Source: Pontibacillus marinus BH030004 = DSM 16465 (GTDB taxonomy: Bacteria > Bacillota > Bacilli > Bacillales > BH030062). Taken from it: a stretch of DNA of 43,171 bases. The DNA lies in NCBI RefSeq assembly GCF_000425225.1, contig NZ_AULJ01000045.1, positions 1 through 43,171 of the forward strand, in the 5' to 3' direction. Position 1 is the first letter of the stretch. Every line of letters begins with the position of its first letter. A model generated the notes under the pieces. The model saw only the letters and a program-made list of their open reading frames with translations, had not been told where the DNA came from and ran no database searches. The position numbers were made by a program, and so were the translations under genes. Shown here in pieces: positions 1 to 7,785 of the stretch.

Positions 1-45
1 GCGCCCGTTTCTGGAATACTTGATCTCGAGATATATTTTCACATA
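1..45 (+). repeat. Short dispersed repeat motif, copy 1 (window edge)
   Basis: The first 45 bases contain a GCGCCC start, then TGGAATACTTGAT and CTCGAGATATATT. The same order of blocks is found at 1147-1190, 2441-2476 (minus strand), 34640-34675 and 43021-43056. In the last two places it leads into a large hairpin repeat; here it does not. The copy may be cut by the window edge. Function unknown. Confidence 0.5.
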
Positions 46-62
46 TCATTTGATTTTTCCAT

Positions 63-749
63 CTATATTTGAATACTGTATGTATTAATACCTTTCTTGT
101 CTATTAATGCTACTTCATTTGATGAGAACCACTTCAAGCTTCCAAAATGCTGAGCAAATGCCCATTCGTTTGGCCGTTCTTCTATTATCTTTTCTTCTTT
201 AACAATCTCTTTCGCTTTATTTTTAATTATTATGCTGACCTTAAAATTATCAATATTATGCTCACAGGATACTTCTGCAATATATTTTCTATTCGGGCTT
301 TTCTTAGGCTTATTCCAAATCCATTGGTTATTGTAGTTACAATCACTAACCTTCTGATACATTCTTTGAAACGGTTTTTTATCCCATTCTTTTTCCTTAA
401 TAACTATATTAATACCTTTTTCTAAAAGTTTGTAAATTAATAATTTCTTCTCATAATTATGTAAGTTAAAGTAATAATCAATATTTAAGCCAACTTTAAC
501 ATGACTAACACCACCTACGAGTTTGTGTTCGTTGTTATTGTCTTTCATATCCTCTACACACTCCACCAAAACCTTCCAGCAGTCCTCTGTTTTATATTTT
601 TCAAAATTCCTTTCAAGCAGTGACGCTACACAACGGACTTCATCCCTAAACCTCATCCTGCGTTCTTTCCAATTCTTTTCGTAATCTTCTTTACTACCCT
701 CCCTATTTAAGTATGGTATGTCTAAATCAAATTCACTAAGAATAGGCAA
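63..749 (-). CDS. Hypothetical protein, possible orphan immunity-type protein
   Basis: A protein of about 228 residues that I cannot assign to a named family. It has no signal peptide or membrane segment, is rich in Lys, Asn and Ile, and has a Trp-rich C-terminal half (WIWNKPKKSPN, PNEWAFAQHFGSLKW). A GTG at 758 lies only one base after the AAGGA ribosome site, so the TTG at 749, about ten bases downstream, is the better start; this is uncertain. It follows the 88-residue gene upstream by 20 bases, so the two are probably co-transcribed. The AT-rich setting among other small orphans resembles clusters of stand-alone immunity genes in bacilli, but this is a guess from context. Confidence 0.65.
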   Translation of the reverse strand: MPILSEFDLDIPYLNREGSKEDYEKNWKERRMRFRDEVRCVASLLERNFEKYKTEDCWKVLVECVEDMKDNNNEHKLVGGVSHVKVGLNIDYYFNLHNYEKKLLIYKLLEKGINIVIKEKEWDKKPFQRMYQKVSDCNYNNQWIWNKPKKSPNRKYIAEVSCEHNIDNFKVSIIIKNKAKEIVKEEKIIEERPNEWAFAQHFGSLKWFSSNEVALIDKKGINTYSIQI

Positions 750-769
750 TAAATTCACTTCCTTACACT

Positions 770-1036
770 CTAATCATTCACTGATTTGAACTTGTTATTT
801 GCATAATCATCAATCTCACCAAGTAGTTGCCACCATTCGGAACCTCCTTGAAAATCTCTAATATAGAGATCACCTAACCAACGAATATGACACCTTTGAA
901 TAAGTTTTTCTAAAATTTCTTTATTATTTAAGTCTTTCTTTAGCTGGTTAAGAATTATCTCCAAATCCTCAGCTTCCTTTATATATTCATTCTTTTTTAA
1001 ATAATTAATTGCCGTATTAATTTTTTCAAGAGACAT
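770..1036 (-). CDS. Small hypothetical cytoplasmic protein
   Basis: An 88-residue protein of unknown function. The first half looks alpha-helical and charged (KINTAINYLKKNEYIKEAED). The second half carries an aromatic segment, RCHIRWLGDLYIRDF then GGSEWWQLLGEID, which looks like a conserved small-protein family, but I cannot name it. The ATG has a strong purine-rich ribosome site (GAGGGGGGAGAAGTA before ATG). The gene is first of a probable two-gene unit with the 228-residue gene. Small size, acidic and aromatic composition and neighbourhood would fit an immunity protein, without direct evidence. Confidence 0.65.
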   Translation of the reverse strand: MSLEKINTAINYLKKNEYIKEAEDLEIILNQLKKDLNNKEILEKLIQRCHIRWLGDLYIRDFQGGSEWWQLLGEIDDYANNKFKSVND

Positions 1037-1146
1037 TACTTCTCCCCCCTCATCAACCTGATGAATATTTCCAAATTATCAACACCAATTATTTCGATTA
1101 ATACCAAGACATATCCTTCTCTTCTCAAAAAAATAAGCACAATCAT

Positions 1147-1190
1147 TACTACATGATTGCGCCCAAACATGGAAGAATTGAATTCGAGAT
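1147..1190 (+). repeat. Short dispersed repeat motif, copy 2
   Basis: GCGCCCAAACATGGAAGAAT followed by TGAATTCGAGATAATTT repeats the block order seen at the window start and ahead of the large hairpin repeats at 34640 and 43021. It lies in the 183-base gap between two minus-strand genes. No hairpin body follows. The rest of this gap shows nothing else I can support. Confidence 0.45.
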
Positions 1191-1219
1191 AATTTATGTA
1201 TGAATTTCTTGCGCTTAAA

Positions 1220-1699
1220 CTAGGTTTGTTGCTCTTTTCTATTTAAAACTTTTTTGACTTGTTCAAAATGATGACTATCATGTTTTGCCAAACCATTTAA
1301 GTATTCATACAAAGAAAGCTCAGTTTCTCCTATTAAAAACTTTTTCTCCCATTGCTGATCAGGAATTATTTTTATTGCCTCATAAAGCTTTTCTCTTATA
1401 GAGATAAACTCATTTATAGTAACTTCTTTGCTTTGCCCTCTACTAATAGAGGCTGATTCTGAATTCATTTTTTCAGCATTTGGTCCTTTTGGAAGCTCAC
1501 TATTAGAAAATAAGTAAGGTAAGCGTTTATGAATTACAAACTCATCCCAAGGCTTAAAATGGCCAATAATTTCGCCAATAGTCCATTTATTATCTTCAAT
1601 CTGAGTTCGCCATTCCTTATCAGTTAAACGCTGTAGTGAATTTACAAATTTCATTGTTTCTAAATGATGATTAATAATTTCTTCTTTAAATTTATTCAA
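1220..1699 (-). CDS. DinB-family four-helix metal-binding protein
   Basis: A 159-residue protein of the DinB/YfiT superfamily, typical of Bacillus. These four-helix-bundle proteins bind a metal through three histidines, and some act as thiol-dependent transferases; no substrate can be named here. The sequence shows an N-terminal helix with HHLETM, the WTIGEIIGHFKPWDEF segment (second helix His), and C-terminal GLAKHDSHHFEQVKKVL, the usual HxxHxxQ-like end. Length matches the family. The start is TTG at 1699 behind AGGGGAAG. It stands alone: the upstream gap of about 140 bases and the downstream gap contain no partner gene. Confidence 0.8.
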   Translation of the reverse strand: MNKFKEEIINHHLETMKFVNSLQRLTDKEWRTQIEDNKWTIGEIIGHFKPWDEFVIHKRLPYLFSNSELPKGPNAEKMNSESASISRGQSKEVTINEFISIREKLYEAIKIIPDQQWEKKFLIGETELSLYEYLNGLAKHDSHHFEQVKKVLNRKEQQT

Positions 1700-1840
1700 T
1701 AGATCTTCCCCTTCCTCAATACTTTAATTCTCCTTCTTCCTATACCTAATCGGATCAGAGAAGTTATTTATCGTTTCCCAAATTACAAAAGAAGGCTCAA
1801 ATTCTATTAAATATTTGCGCCTTATGATTGGTTTTCTTAT

Positions 1841-2323
1841 TTAACTCCAAACACTTACCGATTCAAAATACATTCCTTCTCTTATCATATCTTCTTGTAT
1901 ATCTGGCTTAATTTCTTTAGACCAATCTGCATTCAAATCTTCCTCACTAAGAACATTTCCTCTCCAAAGACTAAGTCCTAATAGAGGAAACTCATATAAG
2001 AAACCTCGTTCAGATTCCTCATTATCTCTATTGTAGGGGGAGATTTTATCGATCATTTTTACAAGGTCATCAGCTTTAGTGTTAAAAAGATCGATGTCAT
2101 TATAGACACCTTGAAAAACATCCTTTAAATTTGGAATTTCAATGAAATTGACTACTTGTTCAGAATTATATTTAACCATAAACACATCTCTAAACAAATG
2201 CTTTCTATAATCTGAATAATAATTTGCTTCATATTCTTGTAAACATTGATTAATATCATCTTTGTTCATTCCAAGTTTAAAATTCCCTATACCTATACCA
2301 GGGTCAATTATTAACTTATCCAT
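1841..2323 (-). CDS. Hypothetical acidic protein, possible immunity-type protein
   Basis: A 160-residue acidic soluble protein of unknown function. I place the start at the ATG at 2323 because ACAGGAGTG lies eight bases upstream; a longer reading from 2356 lacks a ribosome site. The N-terminus (DPGIGIGNFKLGMNKDDI) has the pattern G-x-x-LGM-x-x-x-I, seen in several Bacillus small-protein families tied to toxin immunity. The middle contains YEFPLLGLSLWRGN. No membrane segment. The gene is isolated, AT-rich, and lies between two dispersed repeat copies, consistent with accessory DNA. Confidence 0.6.
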   Translation of the reverse strand: MDKLIIDPGIGIGNFKLGMNKDDINQCLQEYEANYYSDYRKHLFRDVFMVKYNSEQVVNFIEIPNLKDVFQGVYNDIDLFNTKADDLVKMIDKISPYNRDNEESERGFLYEFPLLGLSLWRGNVLSEEDLNADWSKEIKPDIQEDMIREGMYFESVSVWS

Positions 2324-2440
2324 AAAGTACACTCCTGTCATTCGCACTACTTTCAAAGTCTACCATGTAATAGTTCTTGCCTCATTTTCTAATTCAATAT
2401 ATAGAGTGATAATCCTTTATATATGGTACATTTATAACAT

Positions 2441-2476
2441 TTATCTCGAAATCAAGTCTTCAACATAATGGCCCTA
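2441..2476 (-). repeat. Short dispersed repeat motif, copy 3
   Basis: Read on the minus strand, GGGCCATTATGTTGAAGACT is followed by TGATTTCGAGATAA. This is close to the blocks at 34640 and 43021 (GCCCCCTTATGTGGAAGACT then TGGTTTCGAGATAA). It is a leader-only copy without the large hairpin. Confidence 0.55.
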
Positions 2477-2556
2477 TTACTGAAATCTTGATTCCAAGAT
2501 TACTGATAACATATCACAAATTTCCTTTCCTTCCTTATACAGTAGTTCCTGGTGCC

Positions 2557-2715
2557 CTAATGTCTTTCTTTTGTAACCTCAATTAAACGGTATAAAGCTT
2601 TTTCAAGATCTATTTGAGCTTTTAGGCTTTTAGATAGTATAATTCCTATATTTAATATAGAAATTAAAATAATAAATAGTAATGCAATTATAGTTAATGA
2701 AGTATAATCACTCAT
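2557..2715 (-). CDS. Small single-pass membrane protein (52 aa)
   Basis: A short reading frame encoding 52 residues. The ATG at 2715 follows AAGGAGTGTTTGAGG, a good ribosome site. Residues about 6-28 form one hydrophobic helix (LTIIALLFIILISILNIGII), followed by a charged, helical tail ending KERH. The frame ends with TAG at 2557-2559. Length, ribosome site and composition support a real small gene, but I do not recognise a family. The gap between it and the 1841-2323 gene holds only repeat copy 3. Confidence 0.5.
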   Translation of the reverse strand: MSDYTSLTIIALLFIILISILNIGIILSKSLKAQIDLEKALYRLIEVTKERH

Positions 2716-2781
2716 CCTCAAACACTCCTTAGTAATCGAAAAACATCAGTGTAACAACATCCATATTATTTCACGATGAAA

Positions 2782-3410
2782 TCATTTAAATGATTCGTCA
2801 AAGAAACAATAAGCAAGAGATTCGCTTTTTAATCCACCCTTTTCCTTTCCGAGTACATGTATTAAATATCCCTCTATTGGTAGTTCACTAATACTGACTT
2901 TCTCTAGATTATTCTGATCGATGATATAATTAGGATGATCCTTTAACGAATAGGATCCTTTTTCTCCTTTCCCATTAATCTTATACTGAGCATAATTATA
3001 CTTATTTGTGATTCTCTTGAAAGGAAAATCATGTATTTTGCTAAAGTAATAAGATACGTCTACTAATCGATTATATTGCAACCATGAATCAGTTCGATGT
3101 CTACTGACGATATAAGTCTGATTACTAGATGAATAGTCTATATCGTAATGGATAAATTTATCTTGATCTTTCCTCACAATCTCAAAACTCATCTCAGATA
3201 TTGAACCATCTTTTTGATATGTAATCTTATAACGATTTAACTTTAAATCTGATGTAGAAATGCCAAATTCTTTTGATACCAGCTCCCAAGGCTCTTGGAA
3301 GGAAAATTCATAGATATTCTCCTGTTCACCTTGAATTTCATGTGGTCTTTGAAATATATTTGCTTCAATTGTGGGGCTAGCTAATTTAAAGAAAACTTGC
3401 CGATTGGCAA
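2782..3410 (-). pseudogene. 5'-truncated hypothetical gene
   Basis: The frame that contains an ATG at 3192 stays open upstream as far as about 3444, with normal codon use and sensible protein sequence (for example NIYEFSFQEPWELVSKEF and SDLKLNRYKITYQKDGS). I see no ATG, GTG or TTG with a ribosome site in that upstream part, and a small palindrome (CTTGCC GATT GGCAAG, 3397-3412) sits at the break. The simplest reading is a gene that has lost its 5' end, which could have carried a signal or anchor segment. An alternative is a shortened 136-residue protein starting at 3192, but that ATG lacks a good ribosome site. Function unknown. Confidence 0.45.
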
Positions 3411-3510
3411 GCCTTTTAAGGCGCAGACAGAGGCTTAGTTGCGCTTATACTTCATGCTTTCAAAATTTTCACTACGTCGAATTGCTCCATTGCTAAAATT
3501 TTATACTTTC

Positions 3511-3783
3511 TTAACGTGGAACAAAAAAGAATGTTAACCCCAACATAGCAGCAGTTCCCTTTAATGCCCCGTTTTCCTTGGATTTAGGACGGAGGTATAA
3601 TAAGTATATGAGGAAGCCAAGCGGGATAACTATCTCATTAAAAGCAAAAGAAAATGCCCCCAGCACATAATAGCCAATCCATTTGAATAAGAAGTTTTGT
3701 TCAGAGACAGCATTACGCTTTCTTATAACAATTAATGCTACGATAGGTATAAGTATGTATATAGCAAATACGATGTAATTCAT
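3511..3783 (-). CDS. Small integral membrane protein
   Basis: A 90-residue membrane protein with three hydrophobic stretches: about residues 2-20 (IVFAIYILIPIVALIVI), 35-62 (IGYYVLGAFSFAFNEIVIP) and 73-88. Short charged loops (RKRN, RPKSKEN) separate them. The ATG at 3783 has TGGAG seven bases upstream. I do not recognise the family. It lies 23 bases downstream of the Nudix gene on the same strand and may be co-transcribed with it. Confidence 0.6.
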   Translation of the reverse strand: MNYIVFAIYILIPIVALIVIRKRNAVSEQNFLFKWIGYYVLGAFSFAFNEIVIPLGFLIYLLYLRPKSKENGALKGTAAMLGLTFFFVPR

Positions 3784-3806
3784 TGGCCAGCTCCATTCTA
3801 TTTATT

Positions 3807-4295
3807 TTATTTCTTAACAATCCAATTATTATACACCTCTGCATTGAAATTAAATTCATTAGAGAACATCCATTTCATTGCTTTTAAAACTAAAGGTGAA
3901 GAGGTTTCTTCTGACATTTGGTTTTGTGAAATCCACCTAACCCCAGTGGAGTCTTGTCCCTCAAATTGGGTTGGGTTTTGGTCGAGCTCCCCAATTACAT
4001 CAATATGATAAAACACAGCAATGTGATGAACATGTGTGTATGGCTCCCAATCCCACTTGACAAAAAAATCACTAGTTCCTATGAGGTTTTTCACATGAAT
4101 GGAAGCACCTGTTTCTTCTTCAAACTCTCTATGGAGAGCAGACACTAAACTTTCTCCTTCCTCTAAACTGCCACCAGGAAGATCAAATCGGTTTATGTAT
4201 GGCCCACCGTTTTTATCGATGACGAGGAGCTTTCCTTGTTGTACACATATACCATAAACACCAAAAGCACGATGATAGTTTTTATATCTTTCCAA
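3807..4295 (-). CDS. Nudix hydrolase
   Basis: A 162-residue cytoplasmic Nudix hydrolase, expected to cleave a nucleoside diphosphate linked to another moiety using a divalent metal. The full Nudix box is present from G42 to A64: GSLEEGE, seven residues, then REFEEETGA. The flanking beta-strand pattern (GVYGICVQQGKLLVID; HIAVFYHIDVIG) fits the fold. The substrate cannot be read from sequence. The start is TTG at 4295 with AGAGGG eight bases upstream. A three-TM gene follows on the same strand. Confidence 0.9.
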   Translation of the reverse strand: MERYKNYHRAFGVYGICVQQGKLLVIDKNGGPYINRFDLPGGSLEEGESLVSALHREFEEETGASIHVKNLIGTSDFFVKWDWEPYTHVHHIAVFYHIDVIGELDQNPTQFEGQDSTGVRWISQNQMSEETSSPLVLKAMKWMFSNEFNFNAEVYNNWIVKK

Positions 4296-4444
4296 CCAAA
4301 TAACCCTCTCCCTTTACCATTGATTAACTTCTTTTTAAAGTCCATTTAAGCTAATCTTATCTCTACCACAATTGTTATCGAATAAAGTTTTAGGATACGG
4401 ACAAACTACAACTAGAAATGTGTATTTCTGCGAGGTGTAAAAAT

Positions 4445-4843
4445 ATGGACTATGCTATGAATGATATCGTATACCGGCCAATGGTTGTAGATGGAATGTT
4501 AAATACGTTTGTAAGTTCACCAAATGCTTATAGTTCTGCTGTAGAAGCTGTTATCGAAGCTATACATTTTGCTGAGGTTTACAACGAAGATATGTATGAT
4601 GGCAATATTTCCTGGAGTGATTCAAAACTAACACGTGGGACTCGGGATTACTTAAGAATTTTAACTGGAACAATAGATCGACCAAACGCCAACCCTTTTT
4701 ATATTGAAATTCAAAAACTACAAGATAACGGTAAAATAAGAGTAGTTAATAAATCACGGGCAAAGGATATAGTGCGTGAGCAGCATAATGAAACAGCTTC
4801 TAATTTAGCAATGAAAATTGAAAATCGATTCGATGAATTTTAA
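4445..4843 (+). CDS. Hypothetical protein
   Basis: A 132-residue soluble protein without a recognised domain. The ATG at 4445 is chosen because GAGGTG lies seven bases upstream; a longer reading from 4418 lacks a ribosome site. It begins MDYAMNDIVYRPMVVDGMLN and has a predicted helical middle (SAVEAVIEAIHFAEVYNED) and a helical, charged C-terminus. It is the only plus-strand gene in the left 7 kb, transcribed divergently from the Nudix gene. The 200 bases after it show no further gene, only AT-rich sequence and a terminator. Confidence 0.6.
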   Translation: MDYAMNDIVYRPMVVDGMLNTFVSSPNAYSSAVEAVIEAIHFAEVYNEDMYDGNISWSDSKLTRGTRDYLRILTGTIDRPNANPFYIEIQKLQDNGKIRVVNKSRAKDIVREQHNETASNLAMKIENRFDEF

Positions 4844-5019
4844 ATTAGTATTGCTTATATTAAGGAAGTGAAATATCCTTATGTTCTTTACTTTCTTTTT
4901 AATCACTGTTCGGAGTTACTACTAAGTATGAGTAATATATAATATTGATTACTTAGTTTACCATAATTTTATTACGTAATCTGAATGTCCCATCTTGTTT
5001 AATTTGTATAATGATCAAT

Positions 5020-5050
5020 AAAAAAAGCAGCCTGTAAAAGACTGCTTTTT
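5020..5050. terminator. Bidirectional rho-independent terminator
   Basis: AAAAAGCAG and CTGCTTTTT pair around an 11-base loop, with A and T tracts on both sides, so it can act on either strand. It serves the end of the minus-strand DHODH-like gene and its in-frame extension, and possibly the plus-strand gene before it. Confidence 0.7.
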
Positions 5051-5174
5051 AGGGTTGGTCAATGTACTTGATCCAATCCCCATTAATAATCGGCTCTCTT
5101 TTCATTTGTTCATTTGAGGGATGAATCGTATAAACCCATGCCGTTAAATCCTCTTCCCCTGTGTTTCCCCATTT

Positions 5175-6995
5175 CTAGTTAGCACCATCATTTAAGAAAG
5201 GCTTAGCATAAACTAACCCAATGATATATAACACAACAAGAAAGTAAGCTGGTAATAAATGAATAAAACTTGTATACCCAATAACAAAATGTGTCCCAAG
5301 TCCCGCTATAAATGCCGGTGGTGCACCTATAGCTAATGTGTTCCAGATCCACTTCTCCCCTTCTCGAAATCCCCATAGGGTTGTCATTAATACCAATAAT
5401 CCTACACTGATTAACGCAGTACCGAACCCAGCTCGATCATGAGCAATCACAGGAATCAACCGATCATTAATGGATTGAAGCATTTCGGGTGTCGTACATA
5501 AATACACAAGATCCGTCGAAACAAAAACCCCTGTAGTGCCTATTGTGGATATAACAATACCACCAACCACGATGGAGGTTCCGAGGATCACAAATAACAA
5601 TTGACCTATTAAGCTTTTCTTCCAAGAAGAAGAGTTCTTTTTATTAGAAGATGACACAGTATGAAGATGACCTCTTGTTTTCCAGAAGCACATCAAATAA
5701 AACGGTAGTAAAAATAAATAATATAGACCATGTAACCAATCAAAGTAGCCATATCCTATGAACAAAAATATCCCTAAAAACCCTAAGATAGCTGCTGTAT
5801 GGAATGCTTTTGTAGCCCAATGTATTCGATAACGTAATCCATATCGCGCAAGTTGAATATAGATTATTCCTCCACTGATCATCGTTCCCGCTAAAGTCAT
5901 ACGATCATGAGCCATAAAAGCCAAGATACGAGGATTAATCGCAATAATTTCTTCACGAGTTAAGCCGATAAACTGTTCATCATAGGGAAGGATCACACGC
6001 GTCATAGAAAAAATCAGAGCTATAATGCCTGCTATAAGTATAATTGCACCAAATAATAAGCCCCACTTCCAACCAGTTCCTTCATCTTCTTCAGGCATTT
6101 GAGTCATCAATTCATTTATTCGCTTTGGTAATCCTGGTCCTGTAAAAACATAGCCTGATTCCAGAATCATGAGGTCCGCCCCTGCATTTTTTAAATGTAA
6201 AGCATCATGAGGTTCACGAATTCCTCCTCTAGTTATTATGGTTAAGTCCTGGTCAATATCTTTTACTGAGGTAATCCTTTTACACATAAAATCATTCGAA
6301 ACTTTTTGGTCTTCTTTAAAGTAATTTTCTTCGCCATCCCAATTAATAGGAGGATTGATGACTACTCCAGAAACATATGGATGATTGAAATTCATTATTG
6401 TATCTTTTTCCGTGCTTTCAATACTTACATAAATAGGTGTATCTTGATTACATGACTCAATCCACTCTAACTGCTCTTGTTTAACAATAAAAGAGCTGAC
6501 ATATGGTTTAAGACTCTCTACGATTTGAACCACTTGTGATTGGGTTGCTTTTGGGTCAATATGCAGCATAACCGGTTTATGTAATGCTATTTTTCTTAAC
6601 TTTTTTTCAACATAAGTTAAATGAGGCATTTCGTATTGTTTGTGAAACCACAATCTATCTTTGTCGTTCAACTGAGGAACATTTCCTTCTTCCTCCCTCA
6701 ACGTAACAGGCCCAATTTCGATAAAACTATGACCTAAACTTCCAAAGACTTCTAGTCCTGTCAGATTTGGATCAAGCATTCCACTAACACCAATTGGACT
6801 CTTATAAGAAACCCCATTGGTGTTTTGATGTAAGTCATTTGGTGTTGAAAAGTGTCCCAGAAATTCAATTAGCGAACTACCACCAGGAATATTGGAGATT
6901 GTCCGCATGCTTTTATATATAAATTCCCGTGAATGATGCGCATTTAATGAAAACAACCATGGTTTAAATAGCGGATGATAAGACCAATCTGGCAT
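5175..6995 (-). CDS. DHODH-like domain fused to a duplicated membrane module
   Basis: A 606-residue two-part protein. Residues 1 to about 300 resemble class 2 dihydroorotate dehydrogenase: SPIGVSGMLDPN stands where the family has a PlGLAAGfDKNg-like loop, FIEIGPVT follows, and the C-terminal TRGGIREPHDALHLKNAGAD plus GPGLP matches its phosphate-binding end. The Lys of the first loop is absent, so pyrimidine activity is doubtful. Residues about 312-603 are a membrane region holding two similar halves: INPRILAFMAHDR (AHDR at 362-365) and INDRLIPVIAHDR (AHDR at 518-521), each followed by Gly-rich helices and an Y-x-x-F-x-x-H motif. The region downstream stays open in the same frame for 41 codons after the TAG. 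Function unknown; it is probably a membrane-bound flavoprotein-like enzyme. Confidence 0.75.
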   Translation of the reverse strand: MPDWSYHPLFKPWLFSLNAHHSREFIYKSMRTISNIPGGSSLIEFLGHFSTPNDLHQNTNGVSYKSPIGVSGMLDPNLTGLEVFGSLGHSFIEIGPVTLREEEGNVPQLNDKDRLWFHKQYEMPHLTYVEKKLRKIALHKPVMLHIDPKATQSQVVQIVESLKPYVSSFIVKQEQLEWIESCNQDTPIYVSIESTEKDTIMNFNHPYVSGVVINPPINWDGEENYFKEDQKVSNDFMCKRITSVKDIDQDLTIITRGGIREPHDALHLKNAGADLMILESGYVFTGPGLPKRINELMTQMPEEDEGTGWKWGLLFGAIILIAGIIALIFSMTRVILPYDEQFIGLTREEIIAINPRILAFMAHDRMTLAGTMISGGIIYIQLARYGLRYRIHWATKAFHTAAILGFLGIFLFIGYGYFDWLHGLYYLFLLPFYLMCFWKTRGHLHTVSSSNKKNSSSWKKSLIGQLLFVILGTSIVVGGIVISTIGTTGVFVSTDLVYLCTTPEMLQSINDRLIPVIAHDRAGFGTALISVGLLVLMTTLWGFREGEKWIWNTLAIGAPPAFIAGLGTHFVIGYTSFIHLLPAYFLVVLYIIGLVYAKPFLNDGAN

Positions 6996-7115
6996 AGAAA
7001 CACCCTTTTATTATTTTCTCACTACTTACTTAGCATATTTTAACACATTCTTGTACGGTTACTTTACACAATTTCACATAAGCTAATGGCAAATTGAATG
7101 GAAAGGATGCTTTAC

Positions 7116-7373
7116 ATGGATAACATGATTGATCCTAAAGAGGTAAGAGCGGGTGATGAAGTTTTCGTTATTTATAGGAATCCTCATACACCTACTGTAG
7201 CGAATATTAAGCAGGCCGAAATCGTGCAGCACCCTCACAATCCAGATGGAGTTGCTTTGTTTTTACATGAAACGTACCACCTCATAGAAGATGAAGATGC
7301 TTTGTTTTCTTCAGAAGAAGCCGCACAAGATGCGTATAATGAAATTTTTACAGATCAACCTTTTGAAGATTAA
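7116..7373 (+). CDS. splA: SplA-like transcriptional regulator
   Basis: An 85-residue protein that resembles SplA of Bacillus, the small regulator encoded before spore photoproduct lyase. The recognisable part is EVFVIYRNPHTPTVANIKQA then EIVQHPHNPDG and LFLHETYHLIEDEDA. The ATG at 7116 has GAAAGG nine bases upstream, a better start than the ATG at 7098. In B. subtilis splA is followed by splB; here it is followed by acylphosphatase, and no splB is in the window. It may therefore act on a gene elsewhere or have a different role. The family call is from memory of the conserved motif. Confidence 0.6.
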   Translation: MDNMIDPKEVRAGDEVFVIYRNPHTPTVANIKQAEIVQHPHNPDGVALFLHETYHLIEDEDALFSSEEAAQDAYNEIFTDQPFED

Positions 7374-7459
7374 ATGTAAAATTTTCTTTGTTTAACCTCA
7401 TTCATCTACGGTTACTGTTATATAGGGTTCGAGTACAAACTCAAAGATGAGGTGAAAAC

Positions 7460-7732
7460 ATGAAACATGTTCATTTAACTATACATGGCCGTGTACAAGG
7501 TGTAGGCTTTCGGTTTTCTGCTAAACAAAAGGCAAAAGAGTTTAATGTAAATGGTTGGGTTCAAAACAACCAAACTGGCACCGTAGAAGTCGAAGCAGAA
7601 GGTGAAGATAAACAAATCGATGCGTTTGTAGAAGCTTTAAAGCATGGGCCAAGTCCATATGCCAAAGTTTCGAATATAGATATAACAAAAATCGATCAAA
7701 TTAAGGGTTTTGACAGATTTGAAATAAGATAA
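7460..7732 (+). CDS. acyP: Acylphosphatase
   Basis: A 90-residue acylphosphatase, which hydrolyses acyl phosphates such as carbamoyl or acetyl phosphate in the cytoplasm. The signature GRVQGVGFR ends with the phosphate-binding Arg18, and the catalytic Asn is Asn36 in NGWVQNNQTG. The length is the usual 90 or so residues. The ATG follows GATGAGGTGAAAAC. The gene lies 86 bases after the SplA-like gene, probably with its own promoter, and ends at a shared convergent terminator. Confidence 0.93.
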   Translation: MKHVHLTIHGRVQGVGFRFSAKQKAKEFNVNGWVQNNQTGTVEVEAEGEDKQIDAFVEALKHGPSPYAKVSNIDITKIDQIKGFDRFEIR

Positions 7733-7744
7733 GTAAGCTACTAT

Positions 7745-7774
7745 AAAAGGGATGCCCAATTGGACATCCCTTTC
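7745..7774. terminator. Convergent rho-independent terminator
   Basis: AAAGGGATG and CATCCCTTT form a near-perfect stem, with inner CCAATTGG also self-complementary. It lies between the ends of acyP (plus) and the SDR gene (minus) and has T runs on both strands. Confidence 0.8.
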
Positions 7775-7785
7775 TCTATTCAAAA

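Noticed and set aside
1170-1192. Resemblance of the repeat leader TTGAATTCGAGATA to an MhqR half-box
   Set aside because: The leader is part of a dispersed repeat with its own block order, no promoter is next to it here, and the match is only half a box.
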